From positions 502,217 through 566,216 of the forward strand of contig NZ_UIHB01000001.1 in the NCBI RefSeq assembly GCF_900476395.1: a stretch of 64,000 nt of DNA, in the 5' to 3' direction. Made by a program: the position numbers and the translations under genes. Under the pieces are notes generated by a model. The model did no database searches. It was given only the letters and a program-made list of their open reading frames with translations, and had not been told where the DNA came from. Numbering within the stretch: position 1 is the stretch's first letter; every line of letters begins with the position of its first letter. Positions 19,266 through 28,387 of this stretch are shown one piece after another. The stretch is from Xanthomonas euroxanthea. GTDB taxonomy: Bacteria > Pseudomonadota > Gammaproteobacteria > Xanthomonadales > Xanthomonadaceae.

Positions 19266-20804
19266 TTAGTTGGCCAGCGCCAGATCGTCCAGCAGCGCAC
19301 GCAGGAAACGCGCAGCTTCGCCGCCGGTGGCGGCGCGGTGGTCGAAGGTCAGCGACAGCGGCATCACCTTGTGGGTTTCCACGCCGCCCATCACCGGGGT
19401 GAGCTGGTAGCGCGCGCGCCCGGCGGCGACGATGGCCACGCATGGTGGCACCACCACCGGAGTGGCGTAGCGGCCGGCGAACATGCCGAAGTTGGACAGC
19501 GAGATGGTGTAGCCGCTGAGTTCCGATGCGGCGATGCTGCGGGTTTCCACCTGCTGGCGCAGCCGGTTGACGCTCTCGCGGATGCCGTGTGCGTCCAGCA
19601 TGTCGGCATTGCGCAGCGCGGGCACGAACAGGCCTTCTTCGGTATCCACCGCAATGCCGATATCGACCTGGGGGTGCAGGGTGCGGCTGAGTGCCTCGCC
19701 GTCGAACCAGGCATTGAGCGCCGGCACCGCCTGGCAGGCACGCACGAGGCCGCGCACCAGGCGCACGGTGACGTCGTTGCCGGGCTGCCAGGCGTGGATG
19801 TCGGCATCGTCGTTGAGCGTGGTCGGTACCACCTTGCTGTGCGCATCGGCCATGACCCGCGCCATGTTGCGACGCACGCCCTTGAGCTGTTCGGGTTGGC
19901 CCTTGACGCTGGTGCCGGGCGATTGGGTACGCATCGGCTTGCCGCTGGCCGACAGCGACGAGCGGGCGGTGGTGCCCTCATCCGCCCTGCGGGCACCTTC
20001 TCCCGCAGGCGGGAGAAGGGAACGCGCGCCGCCGTCCGAATGGTTCGCGTTGTTGTCCGAAGGATGCACGCTACCGTCTGACTGGTGCGCGTTGTTGCCT
20101 GCGGTCGCTCCGCCGCCAGCGGCGGTCCCTCGGCCACTGGCCGGAGAGGTCGACACGCCCTGCGCGCCAGCTGAAAGCCGTGCGGTGCCCGCGGCTGCGG
20201 CCTGCTTCACATCCGCCATCGTCACCGTGCAGTCCGGGCCGGTGGCGCGCACCTGTGCCAGGTCCACCCGCAGCTTGCGCGCCAGCGCACGCACCGCCGG
20301 CATCGCGCGCACGCCGCCGACGGCAATCGCCTGTTCGCTCTGCACCGCGTTGGAGCTCTGCATCGCACCGACCACCGTGCCGGCGTCGTCGCGCTCGCTC
20401 TGGCCACTGGCGTCGGCGTCGGCGATCTCGCCGCCGTTGTCGGAGGCGACCACGCGCGTGGTCGGGCCGGCCGCGCTGTCGCCGGTGCTGGGCGTGTGCG
20501 TGGGTGCAGGGCCATGCGAGTGGCCGGTGTCCTGGCCGTCGGCGCGCTGCGGCTGCGAGGCGTCCAGCGCGAACTGCGCCAGCATCGCGCCGGTTACGAT
20601 CACGTCGCCAGCGGCACCGGCGAGCTTGGTCACGGTGCCGGAGAACGGCGAGGGCACCTCGACCACCGCCTTGGCGGTCTCCATCGAGACCAGCGGATCG
20701 TCCAGGCGCACGTTGTCGCCTTCCTTGACGAACCATTCGACGATGGTGGCATCGGGCAGGCCTTCGCCCAGGTCGGGCAGGTGGAAATTCTTGGCTTCGC
20801 TCAT
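19266..20804 (-). CDS. bkdB: E2 acyltransferase of the branched-chain 2-oxoacid dehydrogenase complex
   Basis: 512 residues from the ATG at 20804, overlapping the stop of the SH3-like gene (ATGA). The single lipoyl domain (residues 1-85) carries the lipoylation motif METAKAVVE. A long Ala/Gly/Ser/Asp linker contains a peripheral-subunit-binding domain (AMPAVRALARKLRVDL, about 162-195). The acyltransferase core (about 290-512) ends with the active-site segment FDHRAATGGEAARF. It transfers acyl groups from branched 2-oxoacids to CoA, giving starters for iso/anteiso fatty acids and possibly DSF signals. Oddities: a repeat-derived insertion in the linker, and T where most E2 enzymes have D in HRxxDG. 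The E3 gene is not in this window. Confidence 0.88.
   Translation of the reverse strand: MSEAKNFHLPDLGEGLPDATIVEWFVKEGDNVRLDDPLVSMETAKAVVEVPSPFSGTVTKLAGAAGDVIVTGAMLAQFALDASQPQRADGQDTGHSHGPAPTHTPSTGDSAAGPTTRVVASDNGGEIADADASGQSERDDAGTVVGAMQSSNAVQSEQAIAVGGVRAMPAVRALARKLRVDLAQVRATGPDCTVTMADVKQAAAAGTARLSAGAQGVSTSPASGRGTAAGGGATAGNNAHQSDGSVHPSDNNANHSDGGARSLLPPAGEGARRADEGTTARSSLSASGKPMRTQSPGTSVKGQPEQLKGVRRNMARVMADAHSKVVPTTLNDDADIHAWQPGNDVTVRLVRGLVRACQAVPALNAWFDGEALSRTLHPQVDIGIAVDTEEGLFVPALRNADMLDAHGIRESVNRLRQQVETRSIAASELSGYTISLSNFGMFAGRYATPVVVPPCVAIVAAGRARYQLTPVMGGVETHKVMPLSLTFDHRAATGGEAARFLRALLDDLALAN
19972..20020. repeat. REP-like palindrome inside the E2 coding sequence
   Basis: On the plus strand GTGCCCTCATCCGCCCTGCG then CTTCTCCCGC AGGCGGGAGAAG forms a hairpin identical in type to intergenic copies near 6289 and 32675. 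Read on the minus strand in frame it encodes part of the E2 linker (LLPPAGEGARRADEG). A noncoding repeat has therefore become coding sequence without breaking the frame. Confidence 0.75.
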
Positions 20805-21184
20805 GGCAGGTTCTCTTGCGCCGCAGGCAGTGGCGGCGTGGTGTCGTCGAGGAGTTCGAGGTCGGCAGCCGGCAGCCAGCCCTGCATGCCATCGGCACGC
20901 TCGGACCACCACCAACCGCCATGTTCGTAATGCAGCAACACGTCCTCGCCCTGTTGGGCGTCGAGTTCGCGTGCATCGTAGTCGCGCAGGGCTTCGGCCT
21001 GGCCGTCGCCCAGGGGGCGCAGCCAAGCCACCGGGGCCCAGCCGGCATGACCGTCGCCGGTGTTGACCCAGGCGAAGGCCGGCCATTCCTCGTCGCGCAC
21101 GCCGATGGTCACGTGCTGGCCAGCGTGGAAGCGGATCGGGTTGGCGTACGCGGCGCGGTAATCGCAGAGCAGACGGGCGCGCAT
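20801..21184 (-). CDS. tandem SH3-like domain protein in the bkd operon
   Basis: 127 residues, starting directly after the E1beta stop and ending in a 4-bp overlap with the E2 start, so it is translated within the operon. Two SH3-like repeats are visible. The first is MRARLLCDYRAAYANP...GHAGWAPVAWL (about 1-58). The second is AEALRDYDARELDAQQGEDV...MQGWLPAADLEL (about 63-113). Each has the ALYDY-type start and a GW-x-P end. There is no signal peptide. The position between E1 and E2 suggests a complex-associated or scaffold protein, but no function is known to me. Confidence 0.75.
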   Translation of the reverse strand: MRARLLCDYRAAYANPIRFHAGQHVTIGVRDEEWPAFAWVNTGDGHAGWAPVAWLRPLGDGQAEALRDYDARELDAQQGEDVLLHYEHGGWWWSERADGMQGWLPAADLELLDDTTPPLPAAQENLP

Positions 21185-21185
21185 G

Positions 21186-22169
21186 TCAGCCGGCAGCCAC
21201 CGCGCGACGGGCAGCGGTGACGATGCGCTCCACGCTCGGCAGGTACTTCATTTCCAGCCGGAACAGCGGGATATGCGTGTCGTAGCCGGTGACGCGTTCG
21301 ACCGGTGCGAGCAGGTCGTACATCGATTTTTCCGCCAGCTGCGCGGCGATCTCCGCACCGAAGCCGGCGGTGCGCGGGGCTTCCTGCACGATCACGCAGC
21401 GGCCTGTCTTGGCCACCGATTCGGCGATGGTGTCGAAGTCCAGCGGGCGCAGCGTGGCCACGTCGATGACTTCGGCGCTGATGCCTTCGCCAGCGAGTTT
21501 GTCGGCCGCTTCCAGCGCTTCCTTGACCTGCGCGCCCCAGGTGACCAGGGTGACGTCGGTACCGTCGCGCAGCACGAAGCACACATCCAGCGGCAGCGCT
21601 TCGCCATCGTTGGCGACCACTTCTTTGTACTGGCGGTAGATGCGCTTGGGCTCCATGTAGATCACCGGATCCGGGTCGCGGATCGCGGCCAGCAACAGGC
21701 CGTAGGCGCGCTGCGGCGAGGACGGCAACACCACGCGCAGGCCGGGCACGTTGGTGAAGATGGCCTCGTTGGCTTCGCTGTGATGTTCCGGCGCGCGGAT
21801 GCCGCCGCCCCACGGCACCCGCAGCACCATCGGGCAATGCAGGCGCCCGCGGGTGCGGTTGCGCAGGCGTGCGGCATGGCAGATCAGGTGATCGACCATG
21901 GGATACACGAAGCCGTCGAACTGCGCTTCGGCCACCGGCTTCATGCCCTGCGCGGCCAGGCCGACGCTCAGGCCGGCGATGGTGGTTTCGTCCAGCGGCG
22001 TGTCCAGCACCCGCTCGCTGCCGAAGCGCTGCTGCAGGCCCGCAGTGGCGCGGAACACGCCGCCGTTGACGCCGACATCCTCGCCCAGCACCAGCACCGC
22101 AGGGTCGTGTTCCAGCTCCCAGGCCAGCGCCTGGGTGATGGCTTCGATCAGGGTGATGGGCGAACTCAT
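21186..22169 (-). CDS. bkdA2: branched-chain 2-oxoacid dehydrogenase E1 beta subunit
   Basis: 327 residues from the ATG at 22169, which has GGAGAGAG just upstream and begins MSSPITLIEAITQALAWEL as in homologues. An alternative ATG at 22256 has a good GGAGG and overlaps the E1alpha stop, so a 29-residue longer form is possible. Family features are LGEDVGVNGGVFRATAGL, FDGFVYPMVDHL, RVPWGGGI and the C-terminal transketolase fold. With E1alpha it decarboxylates 2-oxoacids from Val, Leu and Ile and reductively acylates the E2 lipoyl group. Confidence 0.92.
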   Translation of the reverse strand: MSSPITLIEAITQALAWELEHDPAVLVLGEDVGVNGGVFRATAGLQQRFGSERVLDTPLDETTIAGLSVGLAAQGMKPVAEAQFDGFVYPMVDHLICHAARLRNRTRGRLHCPMVLRVPWGGGIRAPEHHSEANEAIFTNVPGLRVVLPSSPQRAYGLLLAAIRDPDPVIYMEPKRIYRQYKEVVANDGEALPLDVCFVLRDGTDVTLVTWGAQVKEALEAADKLAGEGISAEVIDVATLRPLDFDTIAESVAKTGRCVIVQEAPRTAGFGAEIAAQLAEKSMYDLLAPVERVTGYDTHIPLFRLEMKYLPSVERIVTAARRAVAAG

Positions 22170-22248
22170 GGCACTCTCTCCGCGCGTGGCTGCGGCGTTG
22201 TAAGGGGCACTGGCCTGCTGTGTCGCAGCCAGGTGTGACTGGTTGAGC

Positions 22249-23337
22249 TCATCCATGACGGGCCTCCTGCGCCATCACCTCGGCGCGCTGGGCCAGCAAC
22301 TCGGCCGGCGGGTCGCCGTAGAGGTAATCGAACATCGCTTCGACCGGCTGCACCGGGGTGTTGAGATAGGCATTGACCTCTGCGTCCACGCGCGCACCAC
22401 ATTCGGCCTTCCATGCGGTTTCCTGCGCCTCGTCCCACAGGCCTTGCGCGGTGAGATAGCGGCGCAGGCGCAGCAGCGGCTCGCGCGCCCAGCCTTGCTT
22501 GACCTCTTCTTCGCCGCGGTAGCGCCGCGCGTCGTCGGCGGTGGTGTGATCGGACAGGCGATAGGTCAGGAACTCGATCACCGTGCCGCCGTCGCCGGCC
22601 AATGCGCGCGCGCGCGCCTGGCGCATCGCTTCGAGCACCGCGATCAGGTCGTTGCCATCCACCTGCAGGCAATGCAGGCCGCCGGCCAGGCCCTTCTGCG
22701 CCAGCGTCTGCGCACCGGTCTGCGCCGAGCGCGGCACCGAGATCGCCCAGCCGTTGTTGATCACGCACAGGATCAGCGGCAGTTTGTAGGCGCCGGCCGA
22801 ATTGAGCGCGGCATAGAAGTCGGTCTTGGAGCTGCCGCCATCGCCACAGCAGGCCACCGCGACCTGCGGCTTGCCCCGCAGCTTGAACGACAGCGCCGAA
22901 CCGGCCGCATGCAGGCACTGGGTGGAGATCGGCACGCAGATCGGGAAGTCGATCGCCGCATCGGCATCGCGCGGATAGTCGCTGCCGCGTTCGTCGCCGC
23001 CCCAGTACAGCAGCACATCGCGCGGGCGCACGCCGCGTTCGAACATGGTGCCGTACTCGCGATAGCTGGGCGCGAACACATCGCCACTGCGCATCGCCGC
23101 GCCGATGCCCACATGGGTGGCTTCGTGACCGAGGCAGGCCGCATAGGTGCCCAACTTGCCGGTGCGCTGCAGCGCGACCGACTTGCTGTCGAAGGTGCGC
23201 ACGAACAGCATGCGCTTGAACAGGGCGAGCAGCTGTTGCGGGTTGGCGGCGTCGGCCGGCAGGTCGTCGCGGACGATCTGGCCGTCCGCGTCCATGTATT
23301 GCAGATATTCGATCTCGAACTGCGCGGCTACGCTCAT
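22249..23337 (-). CDS. bkdA1: branched-chain 2-oxoacid dehydrogenase E1 alpha subunit
   Basis: 362 residues from the ATG at 23337 (MSVAAQFEIEYLQYMDADG). The 10-residue longer start at 23367 lacks support. The thiamine-diphosphate motif GDGGSSKTDFYAALN...INN is present (about 195-225), as are GTYAACLGHEATHVGIG and the phosphorylation-loop-like YRLSDHTTADDARRYR. It is the first gene of the four-gene bkd operon (E1alpha, E1beta, SH3-like, E2). A 5' untranslated region of unknown structure precedes it. Confidence 0.93.
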   Translation of the reverse strand: MSVAAQFEIEYLQYMDADGQIVRDDLPADAANPQQLLALFKRMLFVRTFDSKSVALQRTGKLGTYAACLGHEATHVGIGAAMRSGDVFAPSYREYGTMFERGVRPRDVLLYWGGDERGSDYPRDADAAIDFPICVPISTQCLHAAGSALSFKLRGKPQVAVACCGDGGSSKTDFYAALNSAGAYKLPLILCVINNGWAISVPRSAQTGAQTLAQKGLAGGLHCLQVDGNDLIAVLEAMRQARARALAGDGGTVIEFLTYRLSDHTTADDARRYRGEEEVKQGWAREPLLRLRRYLTAQGLWDEAQETAWKAECGARVDAEVNAYLNTPVQPVEAMFDYLYGDPPAELLAQRAEVMAQEARHG

Positions 23338-23446
23338 TGCGGCGACACCTTCACCAAGAAGTTTCAAATGATATGAGTTGCGATGTTAAGGACCACACAG
23401 CAAAAAGCTGTCCTGCACCGCAGCACACAATGATGCTGGCTTGCAC

Positions 23447-23480
23447 AAAAAAAAGGGCGCGGACCAGGCCGCGCCCTTTG
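23447..23480 (-). terminator. intrinsic terminator of the extracellular nuclease gene
   Basis: On the minus strand AAAGGGCGCGGCCTGG/CCGCGCCCTTT forms a GC-rich stem followed by a run of eight T (the plus strand shows AAAAAAAA at 23447-23454). It lies 35 bp after the nuclease stop codon at 23515 and separates it from bkdA1. Confidence 0.9.
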
Positions 23481-23514
23481 TCGCAGTACAGAATTGCGAC
23501 GTGGTGCACTGCGA

Positions 23515-26500
23515 TCAGCGGCGGTCTGCGCCTCCACCGATCGGGGTGACGATCAGCGCCGTATTGTCGGCCGGGTTGGCATCGGGCGAGGTCGATGTGG
23601 CGCTGGCCTGCACGCGGATGGCGCCGTCGGCAGGGATCGGCTTGGCTGCCACGGTCAACTGGAAGGCCAGCTGCGCGCCCGGCAGCACGACCGCCGCGCT
23701 GCTGCACACGAAGCGGGCACTGCGCAGCGATTGCACCTGTTTGTCGCAGCGCCAGCCCTGCGGCGGCACCAGCTGCGACAGCGCAGACACCGTATTGCCT
23801 TCGATCACCAAGCCGGGACGCTGCGCCGGCGCGGCACCGACGTTGTCCAGCAGCACGCGGTAGCTGGCGCTGAACGCTGTTGTCGGCAGGCTGGCCGGGC
23901 CGTCGAACCGCACCGCCAGGTCGCTGCGCGGCTGCGGCCGTGCCTGCACCACAACGGCAGCGGTGTCGGTGTTGTTGTCCGGCTGCGGGTCGGGCGACTG
24001 CGAGGCGACCGAGGCGGCCAGGGTCAGGGTGCGTCCGGCCAAGTCCGGGCCGGCATCCAGTTGCACTGCAAAACTCTGCGCAGATCCCGCCGCAAGCAGT
24101 GGGATATTGCAGGTAAACGTGGTCTGCGTGGCATTGGTCTGGTTCTGGCAGATCCAGCCCGGCGGGGCAGTGAGGCGCGCCCGTGCCGGCAGGTCGAACA
24201 CCAACGCCAGCGCAGTGAACGGCGCGCGATCCGGCCCTCGGTTTTCGACATCCACGGTGTAGTCGATGTGCTCGCCTTCGACCACCTGGTCACGCGCGGC
24301 GGTGACAGCCACCTGCACGTCCGCGTTCACCTGCTTGGTCATGCGCAACAGCACCACGGTGGGGTCGTGGTCGGACAAGCGCGTGGGCGTATTGGCATCG
24401 TTGCGCGCGGTGCCGGGGAAGTCGGCATTGATGCGCGCATGGCCCACCGACAGCGAGGCGATGTCGGGTGCGCGCATCAGCGCCTCGTTGGCCAGGATGT
24501 GGTCCAGCGACTGCACGTTGCCGTCGAAGGCGTACGAGTAGCTCTGGTCGGGCGTGTTGAACCAGGTCAGGTCGGTGTAGTCCGGGTTGACCAGGTCCAC
24601 GCCATCGCCGCCCACCACGGTCTGCGCATCCGGCGCCGGCCTGCCGGTGACGGTACCCATCGCATCCACGTAGCCGTCGTTGAACTCGAAGGCGTTGAAG
24701 TCGCCCATCACCAGCACCTGCTCGGCCGGGTCGAGCTGCTGGCGCGTCTGCAGCAGGCGCGCCAGGTACTCGGCCTGGGCCTGGCGCTTGGCGCGGATGC
24801 GGGTGCCGGCCGCATCGTCGGTCTCGGCGCCGTTGAGCGAGCGCTGATGCACCACGATGGCGGTCAGCGGCAGCACGCGGCCATCGGCCTGGTGCACCTT
24901 GGCGCTGAGCACCAGCGGCGGGCGATCGTTGAGCAGGCTCACCGCGCCGCCCGGTTCGGTCCAGGTGGTGGTCTTGCCTTCCTGGGCGATGGACACCACT
25001 TCCACGCGCGGTACGCCGGCCGAGACCGCAGCGGTCTTGACCAGGAAGCCCACGTCGATACCGCCGACGTCATTGCCTTCCTGCAGGTAGGCCACGTACT
25101 GCGGATCGGGCTGGCCGGAAGCGATGGCATCGGCGTTGATGCGCGCAGCCAACGTCTGCAGCACACCGAGGCTTTCCACTTCCACCGTGCCCAGGATGTC
25201 GGGCGTGTGCAGGTAGTTGCGGATCGCCAGCGAGGCCTTGTTGAGGCGGGCCTGGAACGCAACCGGAGTGAGCACCGGCTCGCCGGTCGCCGGGTCGTTC
25301 TGGTCGTCGAAGAAGCGCTCCATGTTGTAGGTCGCCACGGCCACGTCGTCGGCCTGCGGCATCGGTGCGGGGCGCGGTTGGTCGGCACCGTTGCAGTTCA
25401 CCTGCGGGGTGCGTTCCGGATACAGCGTGTAGCGGCGGAAGCTGTAATCCAGCGGGCCGGTGACATCCAGCACCACACAGCCGGAGGCCAGATCCAGCCG
25501 TTCGGCGCCCACGCCGGCACTGCCGACGGCGATCACTTCCGGGTTGGTGTTCCAGCGCGGCACGCCGGCAGGCGAGCCGGCCGGCAGCGGGTCGGGCAAC
25601 TGCACGCCGGGCTCGCGAAAGGCGCGCGGCAGGCCGGTCACCACTGCATGGAACACGCCATTGCTGGTGGCAGTGGCGTTGGTCTCGTTGACGCTGCCGC
25701 CGGTGGGCGCATTGACGGTGAGGCTGGCGGCGGTGACGCGCATGCCCTCCAGCGCTTCGAGCTGATCAAAGGCGCCGTTCGGGTTGGGGAAGTTCGCGCT
25801 CAACGCCACCGGCATCGGCAACGGGTTGCCGGTGGAATCGGACAGCACGGTCAGGCTGCCGCCGATCTCGGTCAGCGGCGGCTGGGTCGGGTCGGCGGTG
25901 GGCACGTACTCGAGCACCGTGCCCTGCACGCGTACCCGGTTGCCGATGGCGGCGGCATCCGGCGGTGCGCTGCCGGTGTAGACGTAGACGCCTTCGGAGG
26001 TGGCCGGATCGCCATCGGTTTCGGCATCCGGTGCCTGCAGGAAGAAGCCGGCGCTGCGACGGGCAGTGACGATGCCCGAGGTGGCGACCACCTGGCCTTC
26101 CAGCGGCGAGCGTGCGCCCTTGCCCTGGATGGCGTGGATCGGCAGCAGGCTGAAGTCGTCGTTGAGGATGGTGCCGTTTGCACTCAGCGTGGCCGGCAAC
26201 GCGCCGGTGAGGCCGCTGATCTGCAGCGCGAAGGTCTCGTCGGGCTCGGGCGTGGTGTCGCCCAGCACCTCCACGGTGATGCTGGCGCTGCGCTCGCCGG
26301 CGGCGATGCGGACGCTGGAGGCGGGCAGGGCGACATAGTCGCTGCCGGCTGTGGCCGTGCCATCGGTGGTGGCCGCGGTGAAGCTCACCCCGCCTGCGCC
26401 GGCCGGCTGGCTCAGGCTCAGCGTGAACACGAAACTGCGGCTGCCGCTGTTGCCTTCGGCCTGGCTGACGTCGGCCAGCGTGGCGATCGGCTGGCCGCCG

Positions 26501-27102
26501 CCGCTGCACAGCCGTGCGGGGCTGGCGGCGTTGCGCGGCGCCGGCGCGCCGGTGGCGAAATCGGCCGCGTTGTTGTCGGTGTCGGTGCAGCCATCGCCGC
26601 CGCGCAGCACTGCCAGCGTATTGCTGGGCGCCGGCGTGGGCGCATTGCCTTCGGCGCAGCTGGCGGTGCTGCCATAGCCGACCAGATCGGCATTGCCGGT
26701 GGGGCAGGCGCCGCTCAACGCGGACGCGCTGTTGCTCAGCGCCACCTTGCCGGCGCCGCCGCCCATGGCGATGGTGCCGGTGGCATCGGGCGTGGGCAGC
26801 GCGACGCTGCCGCCGCTGCCGTCGGCCTGCTTGACCAGGTAATAGCCGCCGGCCGGAACGCTGCCTGCCAACGGCGTGACCTGCCAGCTGCTGCCGGCAG
26901 CCGAGGCGTATTGCACCGACCAGCCGTCCAGGCTGACCGTGGTGCTGCCGATGTTGTGCAGCTCGACGAAGTCGCTGCGGAACGTGGCACCGCTGTTGCC
27001 GCCACCGCCGTAGACCTGGCTGATGACGACCTGGGCATTGGCGTGGCCGGCAACCGCCAGCGCACAGAGAAGTAAGGCTGCACGACGCTGCAACACATGC
27101 AT
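23515..27102 (-). CDS. large secreted endonuclease/exonuclease with lamin-tail and Calx-beta domains (ExeM/NucH-like)
   Basis: 1195 residues from the ATG at 27102. The start MHVLQRRAALLLCALAVAGHANA is a Sec signal peptide. Domains in order: lamin-tail domain (VVISQVYGGGGNSG, DFVELHN, about 25-140), Calx-beta domain (DVSQAEGNSGSRSFVF...DYVALP, about 230-320), an OB-like nuclease accessory region (about 330-520), the endonuclease/exonuclease/phosphatase catalytic domain with VATYNMERFF, VLVMGDFNAFE, SLDHILAN and SDHDPTVV (about 590-930), then two DUF11-like beta repeats. It probably degrades extracellular DNA for nutrition or biofilm turnover. The length is typical of this family. A strong terminator follows. 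Confidence 0.9.
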   Translation of the reverse strand: MHVLQRRAALLLCALAVAGHANAQVVISQVYGGGGNSGATFRSDFVELHNIGSTTVSLDGWSVQYASAAGSSWQVTPLAGSVPAGGYYLVKQADGSGGSVALPTPDATGTIAMGGGAGKVALSNSASALSGACPTGNADLVGYGSTASCAEGNAPTPAPSNTLAVLRGGDGCTDTDNNAADFATGAPAPRNAASPARLCSGGGQPIATLADVSQAEGNSGSRSFVFTLSLSQPAGAGGVSFTAATTDGTATAGSDYVALPASSVRIAAGERSASITVEVLGDTTPEPDETFALQISGLTGALPATLSANGTILNDDFSLLPIHAIQGKGARSPLEGQVVATSGIVTARRSAGFFLQAPDAETDGDPATSEGVYVYTGSAPPDAAAIGNRVRVQGTVLEYVPTADPTQPPLTEIGGSLTVLSDSTGNPLPMPVALSANFPNPNGAFDQLEALEGMRVTAASLTVNAPTGGSVNETNATATSNGVFHAVVTGLPRAFREPGVQLPDPLPAGSPAGVPRWNTNPEVIAVGSAGVGAERLDLASGCVVLDVTGPLDYSFRRYTLYPERTPQVNCNGADQPRPAPMPQADDVAVATYNMERFFDDQNDPATGEPVLTPVAFQARLNKASLAIRNYLHTPDILGTVEVESLGVLQTLAARINADAIASGQPDPQYVAYLQEGNDVGGIDVGFLVKTAAVSAGVPRVEVVSIAQEGKTTTWTEPGGAVSLLNDRPPLVLSAKVHQADGRVLPLTAIVVHQRSLNGAETDDAAGTRIRAKRQAQAEYLARLLQTRQQLDPAEQVLVMGDFNAFEFNDGYVDAMGTVTGRPAPDAQTVVGGDGVDLVNPDYTDLTWFNTPDQSYSYAFDGNVQSLDHILANEALMRAPDIASLSVGHARINADFPGTARNDANTPTRLSDHDPTVVLLRMTKQVNADVQVAVTAARDQVVEGEHIDYTVDVENRGPDRAPFTALALVFDLPARARLTAPPGWICQNQTNATQTTFTCNIPLLAAGSAQSFAVQLDAGPDLAGRTLTLAASVASQSPDPQPDNNTDTAAVVVQARPQPRSDLAVRFDGPASLPTTAFSASYRVLLDNVGAAPAQRPGLVIEGNTVSALSQLVPPQGWRCDKQVQSLRSARFVCSSAAVVLPGAQLAFQLTVAAKPIPADGAIRVQASATSTSPDANPADNTALIVTPIGGGADRR

Positions 27103-27228
27103 GAGATGAGAGTCCCCTGATCCATGAGACGTGAAGCGCTCCCCTGGTCCGGCCACGTCCCTGGCCGGCAGCGCCGTTCGATTCTGCATGAATTTGCAGA
27201 CCTTGGTTGACGATACGGTGACACCGGC

Positions 27229-27265
27229 GCAGCGGCTGCGCGCGCGCAGCCGCTGCAGCATTTTT
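27229..27265 (+). terminator. orphan intrinsic terminator-like hairpin
   Basis: A perfect 12-bp stem GCAGCGGCTGCG (27229-27240) / CGCAGCCGCTGC (27245-27256) with loop CGCG is followed by AGCATTTTT. It lies in the gap between the divergent nuclease and kynA genes, where no plus-strand gene ends. It could mark the 3' end of an unannotated small RNA, or be a leader structure. The gap 27103-27484 otherwise shows no gene. Confidence 0.55.
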
Positions 27266-27410
27266 CAGGTGTGAAGTACCGGTCGCGTACGCCACGGCAT
27301 CGTCAGGCTGCCAAGCAAGCAGGCCACCCCGGCAAACCGGACGCTTCTACGGCAGCGCGCTGCCGCGACATGCATCAAGGCCGCGCGCTGCAACTCCTGC
27401 CTCCCGATTC

Positions 27411-27442
27411 CCCCAATCCCCAATCCCCAATCCCCAATCCCC
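27411..27442. repeat. CCCCAAT short tandem repeat
   Basis: Four to five copies of a 7-base unit (CCCCAAT) lie 40 bp upstream of kynA. The same low-complexity family, in GGGATTCGGGATT or GGGAATCGGGAATC form, occurs near 32443-32480 and 53966-53998. The role is unknown; slippage could vary the promoter spacing. Confidence 0.75.
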
Positions 27443-27484
27443 GCCACTGAGCTACCCTGACCGGCCCGATCCATCTGCACTGCC

Positions 27485-28387
27485 ATGCCCGTCGACAAGA
27501 ACCTGCGTGACCTGGAACCCGGCATCCATACCGATCTGGAGGGGCGGCTGACCTACGGCGGCTATCTGCGGCTGGACCAGTTGCTGTCGGCGCAGCAGCC
27601 CCTGTCCGAGCCGGCGCACCACGACGAGATGCTGTTCATCATCCAGCACCAGACCTCCGAGCTGTGGCTGAAGCTGCTGGCGCACGAGCTGCGCGCAGCG
27701 ATGGTGCACCTGCAGAACGACCAGGTCTGGCAGTGCCGCAAGGTGCTGGCGCGCAGCAAGCAGGTACTGCGCCAGCTCACCGAACAGTGGTCGGTGCTGG
27801 AAACGCTGACGCCGAGCGAGTACATGGGATTCCGCGATGTGCTGGGCCCCTCGTCCGGCTTCCAGTCGCTGCAATACCGCTATATCGAGTTCCTGCTCGG
27901 CAACAAGAACCCGCAGATGCTGCAGGTGTTCGCGTACGACCCGCAGGGGCAGGCGCGGCTGCGCGAGGTGCTGGAAGCGCCCAGCCTGTACGAGGAATTC
28001 CTGCGCTACCTGGCGCGCTTCGGGCATGCGATTCCGCCGCAATACCAGGCCCGCGACTGGACCTGCGCGCATGTGGCCGACGACAGCCTGCGCCCGGTGT
28101 TCGAGCGCATCTACGAAAACACCGACCGCTACTGGCGCGAGTATTCGCTATGCGAGGACCTGGTCGATGTGGAAACCCAGTTCCAGCTCTGGCGCTTCCG
28201 CCATATGCGCACGGTGATGCGGGTGATCGGCTTCAAGCGCGGCACCGGCGGGTCCAGCGGCGTGGGCTTTCTGCAGCAGGCGCTGGCGCTGACGTTCTTC
28301 CCGGAGCTGTTCGACGTGCGCACCTCGGTGGGCGTGGAAGGTCGTGAGCCGGCGGGTGGGGCGCGCGGTGAGTCTGAGAAGGGCTGA
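27485..28387 (+). CDS. kynA: tryptophan 2,3-dioxygenase
   Basis: 300 residues, start [20 protein letters not shown]. It is a haem enzyme oxidising L-Trp to N-formylkynurenine. Visible hallmarks are [32 protein letters not shown] (the first His of QH is the substrate-contacting residue in the family), [15 protein letters not shown] (proximal haem His) and [11 protein letters not shown], the substrate loop. The Xanthomonas campestris enzyme is a structural reference for the family, and the length agrees. No other kyn genes are adjacent. A short tandem repeat lies just upstream. Confidence 0.96.
   Translation: MPVDKNLRDLEPGIHTDLEGRLTYGGYLRLDQLLSAQQPLSEPAHHDEMLFIIQHQTSELWLKLLAHELRAAMVHLQNDQVWQCRKVLARSKQVLRQLTEQWSVLETLTPSEYMGFRDVLGPSSGFQSLQYRYIEFLLGNKNPQMLQVFAYDPQGQARLREVLEAPSLYEEFLRYLARFGHAIPPQYQARDWTCAHVADDSLRPVFERIYENTDRYWREYSLCEDLVDVETQFQLWRFRHMRTVMRVIGFKRGTGGSSGVGFLQQALALTFFPELFDVRTSVGVEGREPAGGARGESEKG

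Noticed and set aside
23494..27075. 1193-codon plus-strand frame opposite the nuclease gene
   Set aside because: Codon-phase shadow of the secreted nuclease; composition is not that of a real protein.
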